Of a stretch of 64,000 nucleotides of DNA, positions 22,101 to 32,297 are shown in pieces; position 1 is the first letter of the stretch; each line of letters starts with the position of its first letter. Under the pieces are notes generated by a model. The model worked only from the letters and a program-made list of their open reading frames with translations, did no database searches and was not told the origin of the DNA. The stretch is from Triatoma infestans. Lineage: Eukaryota > Arthropoda > Insecta > Hemiptera > Reduviidae. Made by a program: the position numbers and the translations under genes. The stretch spans positions 1 to 64,000 of the forward strand of contig JAAEAF010014558.1 in assembly GCA_011037195.1 (NCBI GenBank). The letters are read 5' to 3'.

Positions 22101-23653
22101 GTTTTAGTGCAATATATGTTTATATTCTTTTGTATATCTGTGTTTTTCTTGGTTATTCGACAAATTTTATTGCAGTCCAATCAAACTTTGCTTTGTGCAG
22201 TGATTTTACCCAAAATATTACATATTAACCTGACCAAAATCCAAAGACATTTTACACAATACATTCTCTATTGTCTAATCATTCGTCATGACTCATTAGC
22301 ATATCCACAACTCTAGGAGTAAAATTCAATCTGTTATTCACTAAGGAAGTTACTTCTATTTAGGGGATGTATAGATCCCATTAATTTAATAAATTCTCTA
22401 TCTATGTAAATTGAATGCTTATTAGATTACAAAAATGTTTAAAAATATAGAATAATTCATTTACCAGTTAAATTGGAAACTGATCACTATTTTGGGGGAA
22501 TTAAGTACGTAAATTGAGATAAAAAGATTACTAGTTCTACTAAACTTCTTTTACTTTTCCTTTCTCTAAATAATTTGTTTAATTGTAGAAACAATTAGTT
22601 CGACAGACGATTTTTTTGAAAATTACATTATTTGTGCATGATCCGCTTTCCACTAGATGTAAGATATTACTGCGAAACTCCACAAACTATCTCTAAAGAA
22701 ATTACTTTTGCTCTAATAAGAAGTGTTTAAAAATATATAACATAAGTTCCAGTTAAATTACTAGTTTTAATATGTACGCATAGACCGCTATTCTTATTTT
22801 TATTTCTTACATGTCAAGCTGTAAGATAGGTACTTTCTACATTTTTAACCGAAAACTTACATCTCTGCTTTGCAAGAATTGACGGAATCATGTGTGTAAA
22901 TTGAGTACGTTTTAGATTAGAAAAGTGATTAAAAATATGCGGAGTATAGTACGTAAACTGAGATACACCAGTTACTAAATCTCTGGTTAAACACTAGCTT
23001 TTTTCCTTTCTTTAATTGTATAAACAATTAGTTCGACAAATCATATTATTAACTATTTCGTCGTACATTGCGTTAGATAATAGATCCAACGACTTTAACC
23101 TGTACAAAAAAATAACCGATATATTGGATTCTATAAATATAATTGATCGATAAAAAATAGATTTATCTTAAACAAGGAAAGTGGAGATTTAACTTTTTAA
23201 TTGTTTACCAAAAACCTTACACAGGTAAGTGACTCATAAATCAATATACTGGATTGGATATATTTGTTGTCAGTATACTTACTTATCTTAAATAACAGGT
23301 TAGAAGGAGGCATAGATTAGTTTTAGTTTATTGCTTACCAAAAAAAAAGAACTTACATAATTATCTGTCTCAGGAATCACGATATTGGATTGGATGTATG
23401 TGTTGGTAATAGATTTGATCGATAAAAATAGTTTTATCATAAATAAAGAGGGACGGTTTCTCTCTTTAAGACTTAGTGTAAAAAAAAAAAAATAAATATA
23501 TTATAATTAGGAATTATATTGCAAACATTGTGCACACATAGAGGTTAATAAACTTTTGTACGAATGGGAAATACAGATGCAAAGGTTAATGAACCCTAGC
23601 CTGAGGTACCTAAGGCAGAGCCCCCCTTTAAGTCTCTGTGTATATATGTATAT

Positions 23654-23685
<32 letters not shown>

Positions 23686-26600
23686 AAAAAGATGTGAGAG
23701 ACATGAGGGAGAAGTATGTGGGTGAGGTATAAGGATCTAAAGAAAACTACTATTCCCAAGTTACCACAATAGCTAAGTGGTGGAAGTGATGTACTTGGAT
23801 GACGAAGGTTGTGAAATCGCTTTTGCTGACCTCAGCAAAAAAAAAAAAATAATTTTTAATAACTCTTTGCCTAGAGGAAAGGAGATGGGAGGGAGCGGTG
23901 GAGAGGGGATCAGCAGCCATGTTGTGCCGAAAAGTGGAGGGGGTTAAGTGGTGTGTGAGGGCGTAATGGAGTCATTGGATTGGATGGATGATAGGTTAAG
24001 GGGTGGAGGTGCAAAGAAAATGGAGTCATCGATTTGGATGATAAATTAAGGAAGGAGGTAAGTGGTTTAGGGAGTTGTCTAAATCGATGCTTGGTGAGGG
24101 GAAGTGGGCGTGGCCTAAGTGTTTGTCCAGTTCGATGATTGGTCAGTGGGAGTGGGGTGGGGGAATGTGAGCGTGGCCTAAGTGCTTGTCCAGTTCGATG
24201 ACGGCCGCCATGTTGTGCAGAAAAGTGGCCCAGAACACGTCTTTCTTATCTACTCGGGTTCCTATTACATGTTTTCCTTCCGACAAAATATTGAGGACTT
24301 TGGTTTTTGATCACTCCTACAGAGTTAGGTTACCTTCTAGGGAAGATTGGGTCCATATGGTGTGAATCCTGAGAATTATCTCCGGTGTTACACGGACGGT
24401 TCCAGAATGGATGGAAGGTCTGGGGCCGTCTGCCGTATATTTCGGGACGGGATGGTGCCTCTTGGTGAGTGGACCACTGTTTTCCAGGCTGAGGCATATG
24501 CAATTCTTTGTTGTATCTTGAATGAGAGGGTATGTAACATCAACTTAAAGGGTGTTTGTATCTGCTCGGACAGCCAAGCTGCGCTGAAAGCGCTTAGTTC
24601 ATGTGTCTTTACTTCGGATTGGTGTTAGAATGTTCTAAAAGTCTGGAAGAGCTTTCTTCTCTGAAGGAAGTGTTCTAGCCTGGGTACCGGGTCACATGGG
24701 AATTTTTGGGAATGAGGAGATGGATAGGTTTACCAAAGTAGGCGCCCGAGCCTGACCCTTTCATTGGTCCCGAGCCTGCTGCTGGCGTGTGTTTTGGCAC
24801 ATGTCTGTCAGGTTTTCAATCATAGGCAGTTTCACAGCATTCATCCTTATGGATGAGCTCAGTTGGCTGTCAGCAGTCCAAAATGCTCATCAAGGATCCG
24901 GACAGGGCAATTAGTGAGACGTTGCTGTGTCATTCACGGAGCTCTCTCAGGCATCTGGTTGGACCCCTTACTGGACATTGTGGTTTAAGGAGACATCTCT
25001 ACGTAATGGGGCTCATGCCGAATCCATTTTGTAGAGTCTGTGAGACAGAGGAGGGAGGAAACACCCATCCATCTTATTTGACAGATTGCCTGGGTTGTGA
25101 GGAGATTAGGTTCAAGACCTTTGGTCGGAGCAGGATGTCTGTGGAAGAGCTTAAGCTATGTCCTTTTAAGGTTCTGGTCCGATTTATTCGGACTGTGGTA
25201 AAATTTAGATGGGCAAAACCCGGACCTCCCGGTAATTGTTATTCTTTTGGAGTAGCTATATGGGCCCGGGGAGGTTTTGCCTTCTCCTTCTTTGAATAAT
25301 AATAATAATAATAATATCCTGGAGGGCTCAAGGGAGGGTATGTTCCCTCCTCTTTTTGGTAACTACCCAAGTTTGGTTGTTTGCCTTCGGAAATAGTTCC
25401 GCCTCCCTTCCATTCCCTCACAACAACATGTTCTCGAGTTAATAAAAAAAACCTACGTTGGATTATGATGTCCATGCTCATCATGAAACTTGGAGCTATC
25501 AATTAATTTATCCTTCCAGGCAGTGTAATATGAGTATCTGGCAGAACCGCTACTGTCTTCCTTCATCCCAGATAAACTGTAAAAGAAAAAAAAAACGTCC
25601 AAGACTTTTTTTCTTACTCCTGGTACGAGGAGTATTGCAATGCTGTGAAATTTTTAAAATGGAATTTCCACCGGAAATACATGTTTTGAGGTCCTCTGAG
25701 TACGAAAAAATTTTTTTTTGGCGAATACCTCAGGAAAAACAATAAATCGCAAGAAACCAGTGGTTTGTACCATTTAGGTACTACTACCGTATCTGACATG
25801 AAGATATCGGCCAAAAGTCATCAACCGGAAGTAGCGACTTTACTGAATTTTTGTTGTTGTTTTTCGGAGTTTCTCGAAACGTCTATCACTTTTAATTTGC
25901 AGAACAAGGAAGTAGCGTGAATGGTTTCATACCGGGTTATCTCAATTCAGGAGACCTCAAAAAATGTTTTTCCGTTTTTTTTTAAACCATTACCTAGGCG
26001 ATATCACCTCTTCAACCCATTGATACATTTGTACCCGTCGTTTTAACAATACAGCTGGCACAGAGATACCATAGTCAGGTTCAGTTAATGGTTCACCAAC
26101 TTGTAATATACCAGTCACATATACCAAAGCACCATCATTTATTTGATCTATCTTCCAAATATTGTTTATGATTCTTAAATCTTGTAAAGCGTATGCTAAT
26201 GATTTATTTGTATCAATGGCGGCAAGCTGCAATCATTAATATTTTTGTAATTGAATAAATGTTCTGAGATTTTAATTTTTTTTTTTTGTGATACAATATT
26301 GTGATTGGCTGAATAGTTAAAGAGGGGCCCTATTGCTCGAACAGTGTTCTAAAAGCTCCTCTAGAACTATCAGGACTTCATAACGGTTCTAGCGAACAAT
26401 CTAGAGCTCATCTAGGAGCTCTAAGTATCAAGAGCTCATTACGGTAATAATATTATTATTCGTCTGTGGGGTTTGACCAAGCCCTACGCGGCCATAAGCG
26501 ACCACAAACCATATCTAGAACAACACCAGACCCGAGTCTAACCCACTTAAGATTCACAAGTGAATAGTCTAAAATTTTTCTATGAGTTCAACACCTGCTA

Positions 26601-29478
26601 TAGAAAAGTTTCACTAGAAAGCTTCTCTACCTGCAACTGACTGTACCTAAAAGCATATTTGGTGGTATTAAACAGTATTCGGTACAGTTAAGAGCTCTAA
26701 CTATCAGGAGCTCATCACGCAACTGGTGAAAAATCTAAAATCTCTTATAAGAGCTCCAACCACAGGAGCTCATTACGCACGCGTTTAGAGAATAATCTAA
26801 AAGCTTTTTAAGAGCTCTACCTACCAAGAGCTCATCAAGAAACTAAAGAAGAATCTAGAAGCTCTTATAAACCGTTCTAACTACCAGGAACTTATCTAAA
26901 ATTCCTCTAGAAGTTTTAATTACCAGGAGCTAATCATATACATTATCTGTGAAATCTCTGAAACTGTTCAAATCACACTAAGAATTCCTTCACCCAAATG
27001 TTCCCCATGTTAAAAATTGAGTTCCAATTTCCAACTTACCTCATTCCATGACAACAGAAGTATACCAGATATTAAAAATATTGTACCAATAAACACCTGT
27101 ACCCAAGATAATTTCATTTCAGATCTCATGCGATCTTTACGTTTCTGCAAAAATTATTTTATATTATTAGAATTATATTGACTTTGGCCGCGATGAGAAG
27201 TTGCTGATAGTAAGAAATTCAAGGCGCGTCAACATCTATGGTCACTGGCGCCTGAAACCATCTCAGTGCACTGTCGGCCTTCAGACAGTGTTCTCTCGTT
27301 ACAGAGAACACTGACCATCACTGGACAGTGAGCTGTAGAGGCTCCTAGGAAGAGAAAATCTAAGGGCAGCACAGTTGGACTCAAACCCGGGACCTCCACG
27401 TGGGAGTCCAGTGCGCTAACCACTGAGCTAATCCCTTCCCTATCCCTATGAAATGTCCGTTTCACTACTAGACACATTAATAATGTATATTAATATTATT
27501 GTTGTGGTAGTTGGTTCCGCAGAGCTGGAAAGCATCAGACATTTTCCGTGTTAGCCTGCTTCATTTTGTGGTCATCGACCGGTTTTGGGCGTTCGCCCAT
27601 CTTCAGGATGCGTTTTTCAGACAGTGTGAGAACTACCTATTTAAGAGATCTATTGTGGATCTTCATAACATTAATTTATAGATGTCCTATTGCGGTTCTT
27701 ATTTAACTAGAAGTTGCTTCTACACAATTAACTAACTTTTTGTTTTGTCTTGTTCTTTCTGTTAAGCATTCATTTCTGTCGCCAGGGCAGGGGAGGGGAC
27801 TCCAACTTATGGGGTGCCACAATAGACTCTTGGGTGTCTGATGGCTTAGGCTGAAGAGCCAACCCCCCATAGAATCTAATCTAACCTACATTAAGAGATC
27901 TATTGTGGATCTTCACACATACATACAAGAGGCCATTTGGTAAAAACATTTTTTTCGTACACAGGGGACATCAAAACATGTATTTTGTACAGTTACAACG
28001 AGTGTGTAAACTGAATTTGCTCTGTGCAAGTCTGTGTTGTCACACTGTCTGAAAAACGGATCCTGAAGATGGGCAAACGCCTGAAACCGGTCGATGACCG
28101 CAAAATGAAGCAGACTACCACGGAAAATGTCTCTGATATTAATATTCAGTTTCCGGGTTAAGATCGCGTTAGTGTTCGGTAGAAACTGACTTTTCGCCCA
28201 TATTCCAATGAACCCTTCAAGGTAGTTACACCTTGAAAGCTAATGGAGCAATGAACCTTGGTAGAAAACGGGCTTAGGCTGGAACGGGCGTGGCTTCATT
28301 CCACTGCAACCTGTGTCAGTGCGAAGGGCTTCTATGGCTGAGGTTTCACCTCTTTGGGGACAAAAAGCTGACCCTGCAGGTCTCAACCAGGGGCCTCTCA
28401 CTAAGTCTAATAAGGCAGACAGGACTCGAGAGGATGCTCTGATGAAAGGTGCCCTTACTTAACTGACCAGCTAGGAGCCTCTCCAGATTTTAAAGTTCAA
28501 ATAAAGGACAGTGGGAGGGGACTCCAACTTATGGGGTGCCACAATAGACCCTTGGGGGTCTAGATGGTTTACGCTGAAGAGCCAACCCCCATAGAATCTA
28601 ATCTAACCTACATTAAGAGATCTATTGTCGATCTTCGTAACATACACGTACAAGAGGCCATTAGGTAAAAAGATTTTTTCGAACACAGGGGACCTCGAAA
28701 CATGTATTTCGGGTAAAAATTCAATTTCGAAAAATTTTACAAGATCGCAACACTTCATCTTACTTATTATGAAGGCGTCCGAACCGTTCTGCACCATCGA
28801 GATGCCATCCATCCATCAGAACATGGTCACGAAGGATCATCACGAGAATGATGGGCTAGAATCCTAGAGCCAAAGGTAGGCGAAAACGTTCCATTCATAG
28901 CTACTCGCCCAGGCTTACTGCAGAATTACTCCAACTAGGCCGGGGTGGTTATAAGGGTAGCAGTTGGCGTCATCACTGGCCTTTGTAGACTTAATAAGCA
29001 CATGGACGTAAGCACATACATGGGATGGCCCTGGCAATGGGTAGCATGTGTAGGTTTTGGCAGGAAGAAAAGGAAACACCTCGTATGGCTGAGGTGTTGC
29101 CTCTTTGGAGAGGAGAAGCTGACGCCTGCAAGCCTCACCCAAGGGCCTCTCTCGGGAGTATCAAAGTCTAAAAAAGCAGACAGGATTCGAGAGGGTGCTC
29201 TTAACTGACCATCTAGGAGCTTCTACGGACTCCAAAGTTCAGATAAGGGATTGGATCGAAGAGGAGACTCCAACTTATAGGGTGCCACAATAGACCCTTA
29301 GGCTGAAGAGCCAGCCCCCACAGAATCTAATCTAGGGAGGGAATAATGAAAAGTAAAAATGGTGATATATTTTGCACACAAAAAACGGACATTTCTATAA
29401 GTGTTGCATGCCGATAATGAAAACACAAATAGGAAACTTTCTTACCTCCTGTTTGAACTTCATATTGTTGTACGCCAT
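15949..29478 (-). CDS. TMEM43: TMEM43 (LUMA) homologue
   Basis: Multipass ER/inner nuclear membrane protein; the human homologue binds emerin and lamins. CDS is the complement join of 29446-29478, 27040-27144, 25994-26226, 25457-25576, 19825-20065, 18015-18216 and 15949-16172, 1158 nt, 385 residues (human 400). All junctions are GT-AG and in phase. Matches to the family include [67 protein letters not shown] and IIARQRGN. One hydrophobic segment lies in exon 2 ([19 protein letters not shown]) and a cluster of about three in exons 6-7, the usual topology. The introns are inflated by TEs, the fourth to 5.4 kb. Confidence 0.93.
16320..16735. repeat. inverted pair of repeat R
   Basis: Arms of ~180 bp: 16330 onward reads cctgttccaaaaatggcaca, and the complement recurs at 16690-16712 (tttttggaacaggaaatta). 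Both arms carry caaacccaagtagt and aaataaaagtgataggta. The centre is at about 16520. Lies in TMEM43 intron 6; 16736-16990 continues as the same repeat family. Confidence 0.8.
17193..17747 (-). pseudogene. LINE family E C-terminal domain, open 184-codon frame
   Basis: Uninterrupted frame with the signature end of R1/TRAS-like LINE ORF2: [60 protein letters not shown], and the zinc knuckle [20 protein letters not shown]. No reverse transcriptase remains upstream, so it is 5' truncated. In TMEM43 intron 6. Confidence 0.85.
18015..18216 (-). CDS. TMEM43: TMEM43 exon 6
   Basis: Encodes [30 protein letters not shown] and the start of the C-terminal membrane cluster, [17 protein letters not shown]. 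Human counterpart is VTVIARQRGDQL. Ends one base into an Ala codon, donor gtgagc. Confidence 0.92.
18560..19190 (+). mobile_element. LINE family B, RNase H end and C-terminus
   Basis: Contains the end of an RNase H domain ([20 protein letters not shown] across small lesions), then [39 protein letters not shown] and a degraded knuckle CRFCKAEEE. In TMEM43 intron 5. Confidence 0.8.
19200..19700 (-). repeat. dispersed repeat family R, sense to TMEM43
   Basis: Carries aaataaaagtgatagg, cttccggttgatggattttt, aatggaataccaaatt and accattcgctaaaa, all shared with the other R copies. Confidence 0.7.
19825..20065 (-). CDS. TMEM43: TMEM43 exon 5
   Basis: Encodes [36 protein letters not shown] and [17 protein letters not shown]. 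Luminal domain. Acceptor gtttcag, donor gtgagt. Confidence 0.92.
20080..20500 (-). repeat. dispersed repeat family R abutting exon 5
   Basis: Contains gtgtgagtgtttcat on the coding strand 17 bases before the exon 5 acceptor, plus tggtggaggtttagcttgg, gagcgctctatg and atcaatgctt. Confidence 0.7.
20700..20955 (+). mobile_element. LINE family A, left half of a split copy
   Basis: Reads [40 protein letters not shown] and [16 protein letters not shown], the thumb region after reverse transcriptase. The frame ends abruptly at the target duplication of the inserted element; the other half resumes at 24261. 20550-20690 is a family D tail on the - strand. Confidence 0.8.
21590..23368. repeat. AT-rich interior of the Polinton-like element
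   Basis: Built from partial duplications: the ~150-bp block at 21600-21750 returns at 21980-22140, and tacgtaaattgagata blocks recur at 22500 and 22940. No long frame. Confidence 0.6.
21597..21713 (+). CDS. 38-codon ORF in the Polinton-like element
   Basis: [19 protein letters not shown], then [16 protein letters not shown] and TAG. A diverged second copy at about 21979-22107 keeps the same frame and stop ([29 protein letters not shown]) but has no ATG. Could be a remnant of a longer gene; no family recognised. Confidence 0.35.
   Translation: MYKTVEEVVTCLERLRKADIAKLLLQPTRMPYDNLRLF
23640..23690. repeat. (TA)n(GA)n microsatellite
   Basis: tatatatgtatattatatatatatata followed by about nine GA pairs, within the right TIR of the Polinton-like element and absent from the left TIR. 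Confidence 0.9.
24261..25316 (+). mobile_element. LINE family A, right half (RNase H to 3' end)
   Basis: RNase H domain: [18 protein letters not shown] with the catalytic first Asp, [16 protein letters not shown] with Glu, [13 protein letters not shown] with the second Asp, then [19 protein letters not shown] after a frameshift. The C-terminal part reads [20 protein letters not shown] and [10 protein letters not shown]. 3' end (AAT)n. Continues the frame interrupted at 20955. Confidence 0.85.
25310..25445 (-). mobile_element. LINE family D fragment joined to unclassified repeat
   Basis: Complement matches family D (ttgggtagttaccaaaaa, gagggaacataccctccctt) fused to catgttgttgtgagggaatg, which is also seen at 8540 and 46850. 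Confidence 0.55.
25457..25576 (-). CDS. TMEM43: TMEM43 exon 4
   Basis: Not visible as an ORF; found because the gene lacked the segment around human RYSYNTEWRSE. Encodes [20 protein letters not shown] and [19 protein letters not shown]. Acceptor ttttacag, donor gtaggt; phases 2/1 and 2/1 match its neighbours exactly. Confidence 0.9.
25600..25985 (-). repeat. dispersed repeat family R in TMEM43 intron 3
   Basis: Contains tttccaccggaaatacatgt, tgaggtcctctgagtac and tatcacttttaatttg. Lies between exons 4 and 3. Confidence 0.65.
25994..26226 (-). CDS. TMEM43: TMEM43 exon 3
   Basis: Encodes [18 protein letters not shown], then [33 protein letters not shown] and [11 protein letters not shown]. 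The best donor is ag/gtaatg after two bases of a Ser codon; it fits the phase of exon 4. Confidence 0.92.
26330..26960. repeat. tandem repeat of GAGCTC-containing units
   Basis: About ten units of 50-70 bp built on aagagctctaactaccagga, gctcatcacg and tctagaagctcttata. Interrupted at 26440-26565 by a LINE A 3' end in - orientation (cgtctgtggggtttgaccaa). In TMEM43 intron 2. Confidence 0.8.
27040..27144 (-). CDS. TMEM43: TMEM43 exon 2 (first membrane segment)
   Basis: 35 codons: [14 protein letters not shown], then the hydrophobic run [19 protein letters not shown] and NE, which aligns with human LSFYLIFTNEG. Donor gtaagt, acceptor ttgcag. Confidence 0.88.
27223..27447 (-). mobile_element. 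tRNA-derived SINE, family 1
   Basis: Complement starts ggattagctcagtggttagc (A box), then ggtcccgggtttgagtcc (B box), a body with aacactgt hairpins and the end gatgttgacgcgccttg. Same family at 36283-36500 (-) and 31495-31700 (+). Confidence 0.85.
27573..27610 (-). ncRNA. hammerhead ribozyme motif, one core change
   Basis: Stem I CATC/GATG, CTGAAGA and stem II GGGCGAACGCCC are intact, but the invariant G12 of GAAA is A (AAAA), which should abolish or strongly reduce cleavage. Confidence 0.75.
28060..28096 (+). ncRNA. hammerhead ribozyme motif, core intact
   Basis: ATC-CTGAAGA-T-GGGC-AAAC-GCCT-GAAA-CCGGTC-GATG. Stem II closes with one G-U pair; core residues fit the consensus and stem I pairs ATC with GAT. 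Confidence 0.8.
28250..29335 (+). mobile_element. LINE family B, two decayed 3' fragments
   Basis: 28250-28620 and 28780-29335 each end accccatagaatctaatcta or nearly so and contain gaggtttcacctctttgggg and gcttgtgcagg-like knuckle sequence ([10 protein letters not shown]). Repeat R (28640-28760) separates them. In TMEM43 intron 1. Confidence 0.7.
29446..29478 (-). CDS. TMEM43: TMEM43 exon 1 (start)
   Basis: Eleven codons, [11 protein letters not shown], then donor gtaag. Too short for ORF finders. Chosen because phase 0 joins directly to exon 2 and a good ATG context (aaaATGG) precedes it; the N terminus of this family is poorly conserved. Confidence 0.72.
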
Positions 29479-30075
29479 TTTCAATTACTTACAAAATAAA
29501 ATATCATTATGGGATCCCATTTCTATTTGAAATGAAGTCATTGCCTTGCTTTTAGTACCTAAAACATCAAAATTTATAATTTTGATTATAATCAAAATAA
29601 ACCCTCAACTTAATTTGCTCCCTAAAAGAATTAAAAGAGTGATAGGTTATTTTTAATCATTATTACTGTTTCGAGAAAATGATATAAAAAACAAAACTAC
29701 ATATAAAATTTGAAATTAATGCCATAAAATTCTACTGTAATACGTTTTTATCTTTGAACTTAGCATACAAAATTTTTAAGGAAATCGTTTTCAAGAAAAT
29801 TACGAAAAATTATCGCACTTATTTGTTTGGATTTTACTCGAAATATTCTTGTCAGATACTGTGATACTACCTAAACGGTATACCAAGTTTAAACTTCTTG
29901 CGATCTATTCGTTTTAGAGACATTCGCTAGAAAACATTTTTTTTTGTCATATTCAGTGGACCACAAAACGTATTTCCGGTGAAAATTCAATTTCGAACAA
30001 CTGGAACAATCGCAATACTTCCTTTCTTAAGAAGTTTACATACACCCTGTTTATTATATACACTAAAAAACTTAC

Positions 30076-30198
30076 CCTTTCCGTGTAATGTGAGTTTATT
30101 TCTACATATATCGGTGAAGATCTACAATACTTCGCCATACAGCTTAAATTCTCCACGTAATATATCATATTCTTTTCCAAAATATTTAAGGAAGCCAT
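30076..30198 (-). CDS. candidate coding exon, unidentified
   Basis: ATG in a good context (tcaagATGG) opens 41 codons, beginning MASLNILEKNMIYYVENLSC, and reaches a strong donor agg/gtaagt in phase 0. It could be an alternative first exon of TMEM43, whose exon 2 also starts in phase 0, or the first exon of another gene. I do not recognise the protein, and no matching second exon was found. Confidence 0.35.
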
Positions 30199-30429
30199 CT
30201 TGATATTTGCAATTATTAATTAAATTCATTTTAGAAACGAGAATAAAAATATTATTCTACACTTATTCAAACAATAAGATTCAACTTATAACCACAACCG
30301 GCCGGACTATAACCTATCCAAAACATTCAAGTCAGGGCATACTTCTAACTAGAGTATCGTAACACAATCAATCAATGATTCCAAAATTATTACTTCTAAT
30401 ACATATGAGGTTACTTAGAAAATTTTGTG

Positions 30430-31240
30430 TTATGAAATAAAAAAAAATCTGATTTGAAACACTCACACGACTTTCTTTCACACCTGTTAATATAATTATG
30501 TATATACAAAATGACAATAAGTGAGGGGGCGGCAAGGAACAAGTACCTACCAAGGGTAATAGTAGTAATTGATTGAACAAAATAACAATTTAAAAATTTT
30601 TAGTTTCAAAAATCCTCAGAACCCCCCCCCCATAAAAACAATTTTTCCCAGCATACTTGTAGTTTTATGGGGACAAATTTCAAAAATTTGTTAAGTCGTA
30701 GTTTCAGTCAATCATATTTTCTTCAAATTTGAAATTCCTATCAATGCTTCTAACGTGTATAATAATATTATGTATGTGGTAGAACCATCTATTACTGACA
30801 TGGTACTTTAGAGGAAATTTTATAAAGCTACCATTCCTACAGACCCCCCCCCCAAAAACAATTTTCCCACTGATAGGAATTTAGATTATGTAGATAATAC
30901 AAAAGATTAATGGAAATTTTTTGAACCGTTTTTCGCAGAAAAATCGCAAAAACCATCAATGTCAGATTTGGTGGTATTGCCCTAAACGGAATACCAAGTT
31001 TGAGCTTTCTGCAGACTTTTAGTTTTTGAGATATTCTGTTAACACCCATACACATACAGGCCGACATTCGCTAAAAAAAAAGAAAAAAATCATTTTTTTC
31101 GTTCTCAGGGGACATCAAAAAATGTGTTTACGTAAAAAATTCAGCAGTTGGCATTTTAAGTTTAAAGAAAGTCGCAACCGTTTTCGAGGAAAAATTTAAA
31201 AAATTAAGGAACCTATTCTGGTAAAATATTTTCTGTGTGA
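30430..31240 (-). repeat. cluster of repeat R copies
   Basis: Contains gtgtgagtgtttcaaatc, cttcaaatttgaaattccta, atcaatgcttctaacgtgta and accaagtttgagctttctgc. Intergenic between TMEM43 and GCP2. Confidence 0.65.
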
Positions 31241-31494
31241 CACTCTGAGATGTATCGGAGTTTACTTACTCTGTCCCCCAACAGAATCTGCACGTACTAT
31301 CATCACCAAGCCCGCAAGGGGTATCTGTTGCATGCAGTTACTTAGGCAGTAGCGACCCCACGGGTTACCACAGCTCAGTACACCATGCACTTCGTCAGAA
31401 CAGTACAAAATACACTTAAACTACATACACTCTACACTTTACAGACACGGATAAACACAGTTCACAAACTAGGGTTTCCGTCGCGTAAGCTAAG

Positions 31495-31700
31495 GGAGAG
31501 GAGGGGCTCAGTGGTAGCACGCTGGACTAGCAACGCGGAGGTCCCAGGTTTCTTTTCCTAGGAGCTTCTACAACTCACTGTACGGTGATGAGCAGTGTTG
31601 TCTGTTGCTAGAGAACACTGCTTGGAGGCCGGCAGTGCACCGAGAAGGCTCCGGGGGGGCACAATAGATCTTTCAGGTCGCAGTGCGATAATCCCCTACA
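31495..31700 (+). mobile_element. tRNA-derived SINE, family 1
   Basis: ggggctcagtggtagcacgc, then ggaggtcccaggtttc, and the body caactcactgtacggtgatg. Same family as 27223-27447. Confidence 0.75.
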
Positions 31701-32110
31701 ACAATCTACAACATCACCTTCCATACCCAGCATCGTCAAGTGTTCTCTGAGTCCTACAGTGCCCCGTGAGGAAACCCGAATGAATGCGGAGCTTGTTCTT
31801 ACTGAGACCAATGCATGCCTCCGATTTTTGTTGTTGTTGTAATCTCCCAAGCAGATCTTTGCCGCCTCAGTCCCGGGAGGGTATTCCAGAGTTGTGTTTT
31901 CCTCTTTCTTAAGTTTCCCTATGAGAAACGGGGGTGAAAGGGTTCAGGCCTCCAAGAGCGGGGATGCAGCGCCTCTCTTTGCCAGAGCGTCGGCCATCTC
32001 ATTTCCTTCAGCGGCCACATTTACTGGCACCCTAAAAAGGATGAACTTTATTCCTCCTGCCCAGATCATTCGAGTTTGCCTAAGCATTCCCAAATCAACT
32101 TACGAGCTGA
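31700..32110 (-). mobile_element. LINE family D, decayed
   Basis: Complement reads NKLRIHSGFPHGAL, then KDLLGRL and a degenerate RNase H region (DGRRSGKER). Paralogous to 54960-55300. Confidence 0.65.
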
Positions 32111-32260
32111 AAACATAAGAATTTGTTCATGTCTTAATACTTTCTGAATGGATCCTTGTATAAAGATGTTTGATGACTTAATTTTCAACAGATGCCAGAA
32201 TTTATTAAAATACAAGTTACATTTTAAAATATTTTATTTAAAAAAAACAAGATTAATAAA

Positions 32261-32297
32261 TTATAGATTTTGTTGAAATCCAATATGGTGTAATCGG
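32261..32297 (-). CDS. Grip84: GCP2 exon 16 (tentative terminal exon)
   Basis: Phase-compatible reading SRLHHIGFQQNL then TAA, with AATAAA on the coding strand about 20 bases on (32236-32241). It resembles human VISRLDFNGFY. A shifted frame of the same bases contains LDFNKIY, closer to the family, but does not fit the donor phase. The acceptor has a poor pyrimidine tract, and 3.5 kb of TE-filled intron separates it from exon 15. Confidence 0.42.

Larger units (their letters stand above)
20956..24254. mobile_element. 3.3-kb element with long TIRs and 6-bp TSD (Polinton-like, non-autonomous)
   Basis: Ends agtagataagaa...ttcttatctact, flanked by CGGGTT at 20950-20955 and 24255-24260. Left TIR is about 634 bp (20956-21589), right about 886 bp (23369-24254, enlarged by a local duplication and a GA/TA microsatellite). 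Both share gacggccgccatgttg and gtataggtc-free AT blocks such as attggattggatgta. AG terminus, TIRs of hundreds of bp and 6-bp duplications are hallmarks of Polintons/Mavericks. None of their genes (polymerase B, integrase, capsid) is present, so this would be a deletion derivative. Confidence 0.75.
27498..28135 (-). mobile_element. hammerhead-ribozyme element, copy 2 (638 bp)
   Basis: Flanked by the perfect 11-bp duplication ATATTAATATT (27487-27497, 28136-28146). Here the extra tail (gttgtggtagttggttccgc, agagctggaaagcat) is at the left, so the element is in the - orientation. It has ribozyme arms at both ends and a stuffer of LINE B (about 27640-27900) and repeat R (about 27930-28000) between them. 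Confidence 0.85.

Noticed and set aside
27380..27447. tRNA gene (clear A and B boxes on the - strand)
   Set aside because: Joined to a SINE body that recurs at 36283 and 31495; no intact cloverleaf with acceptor stem.
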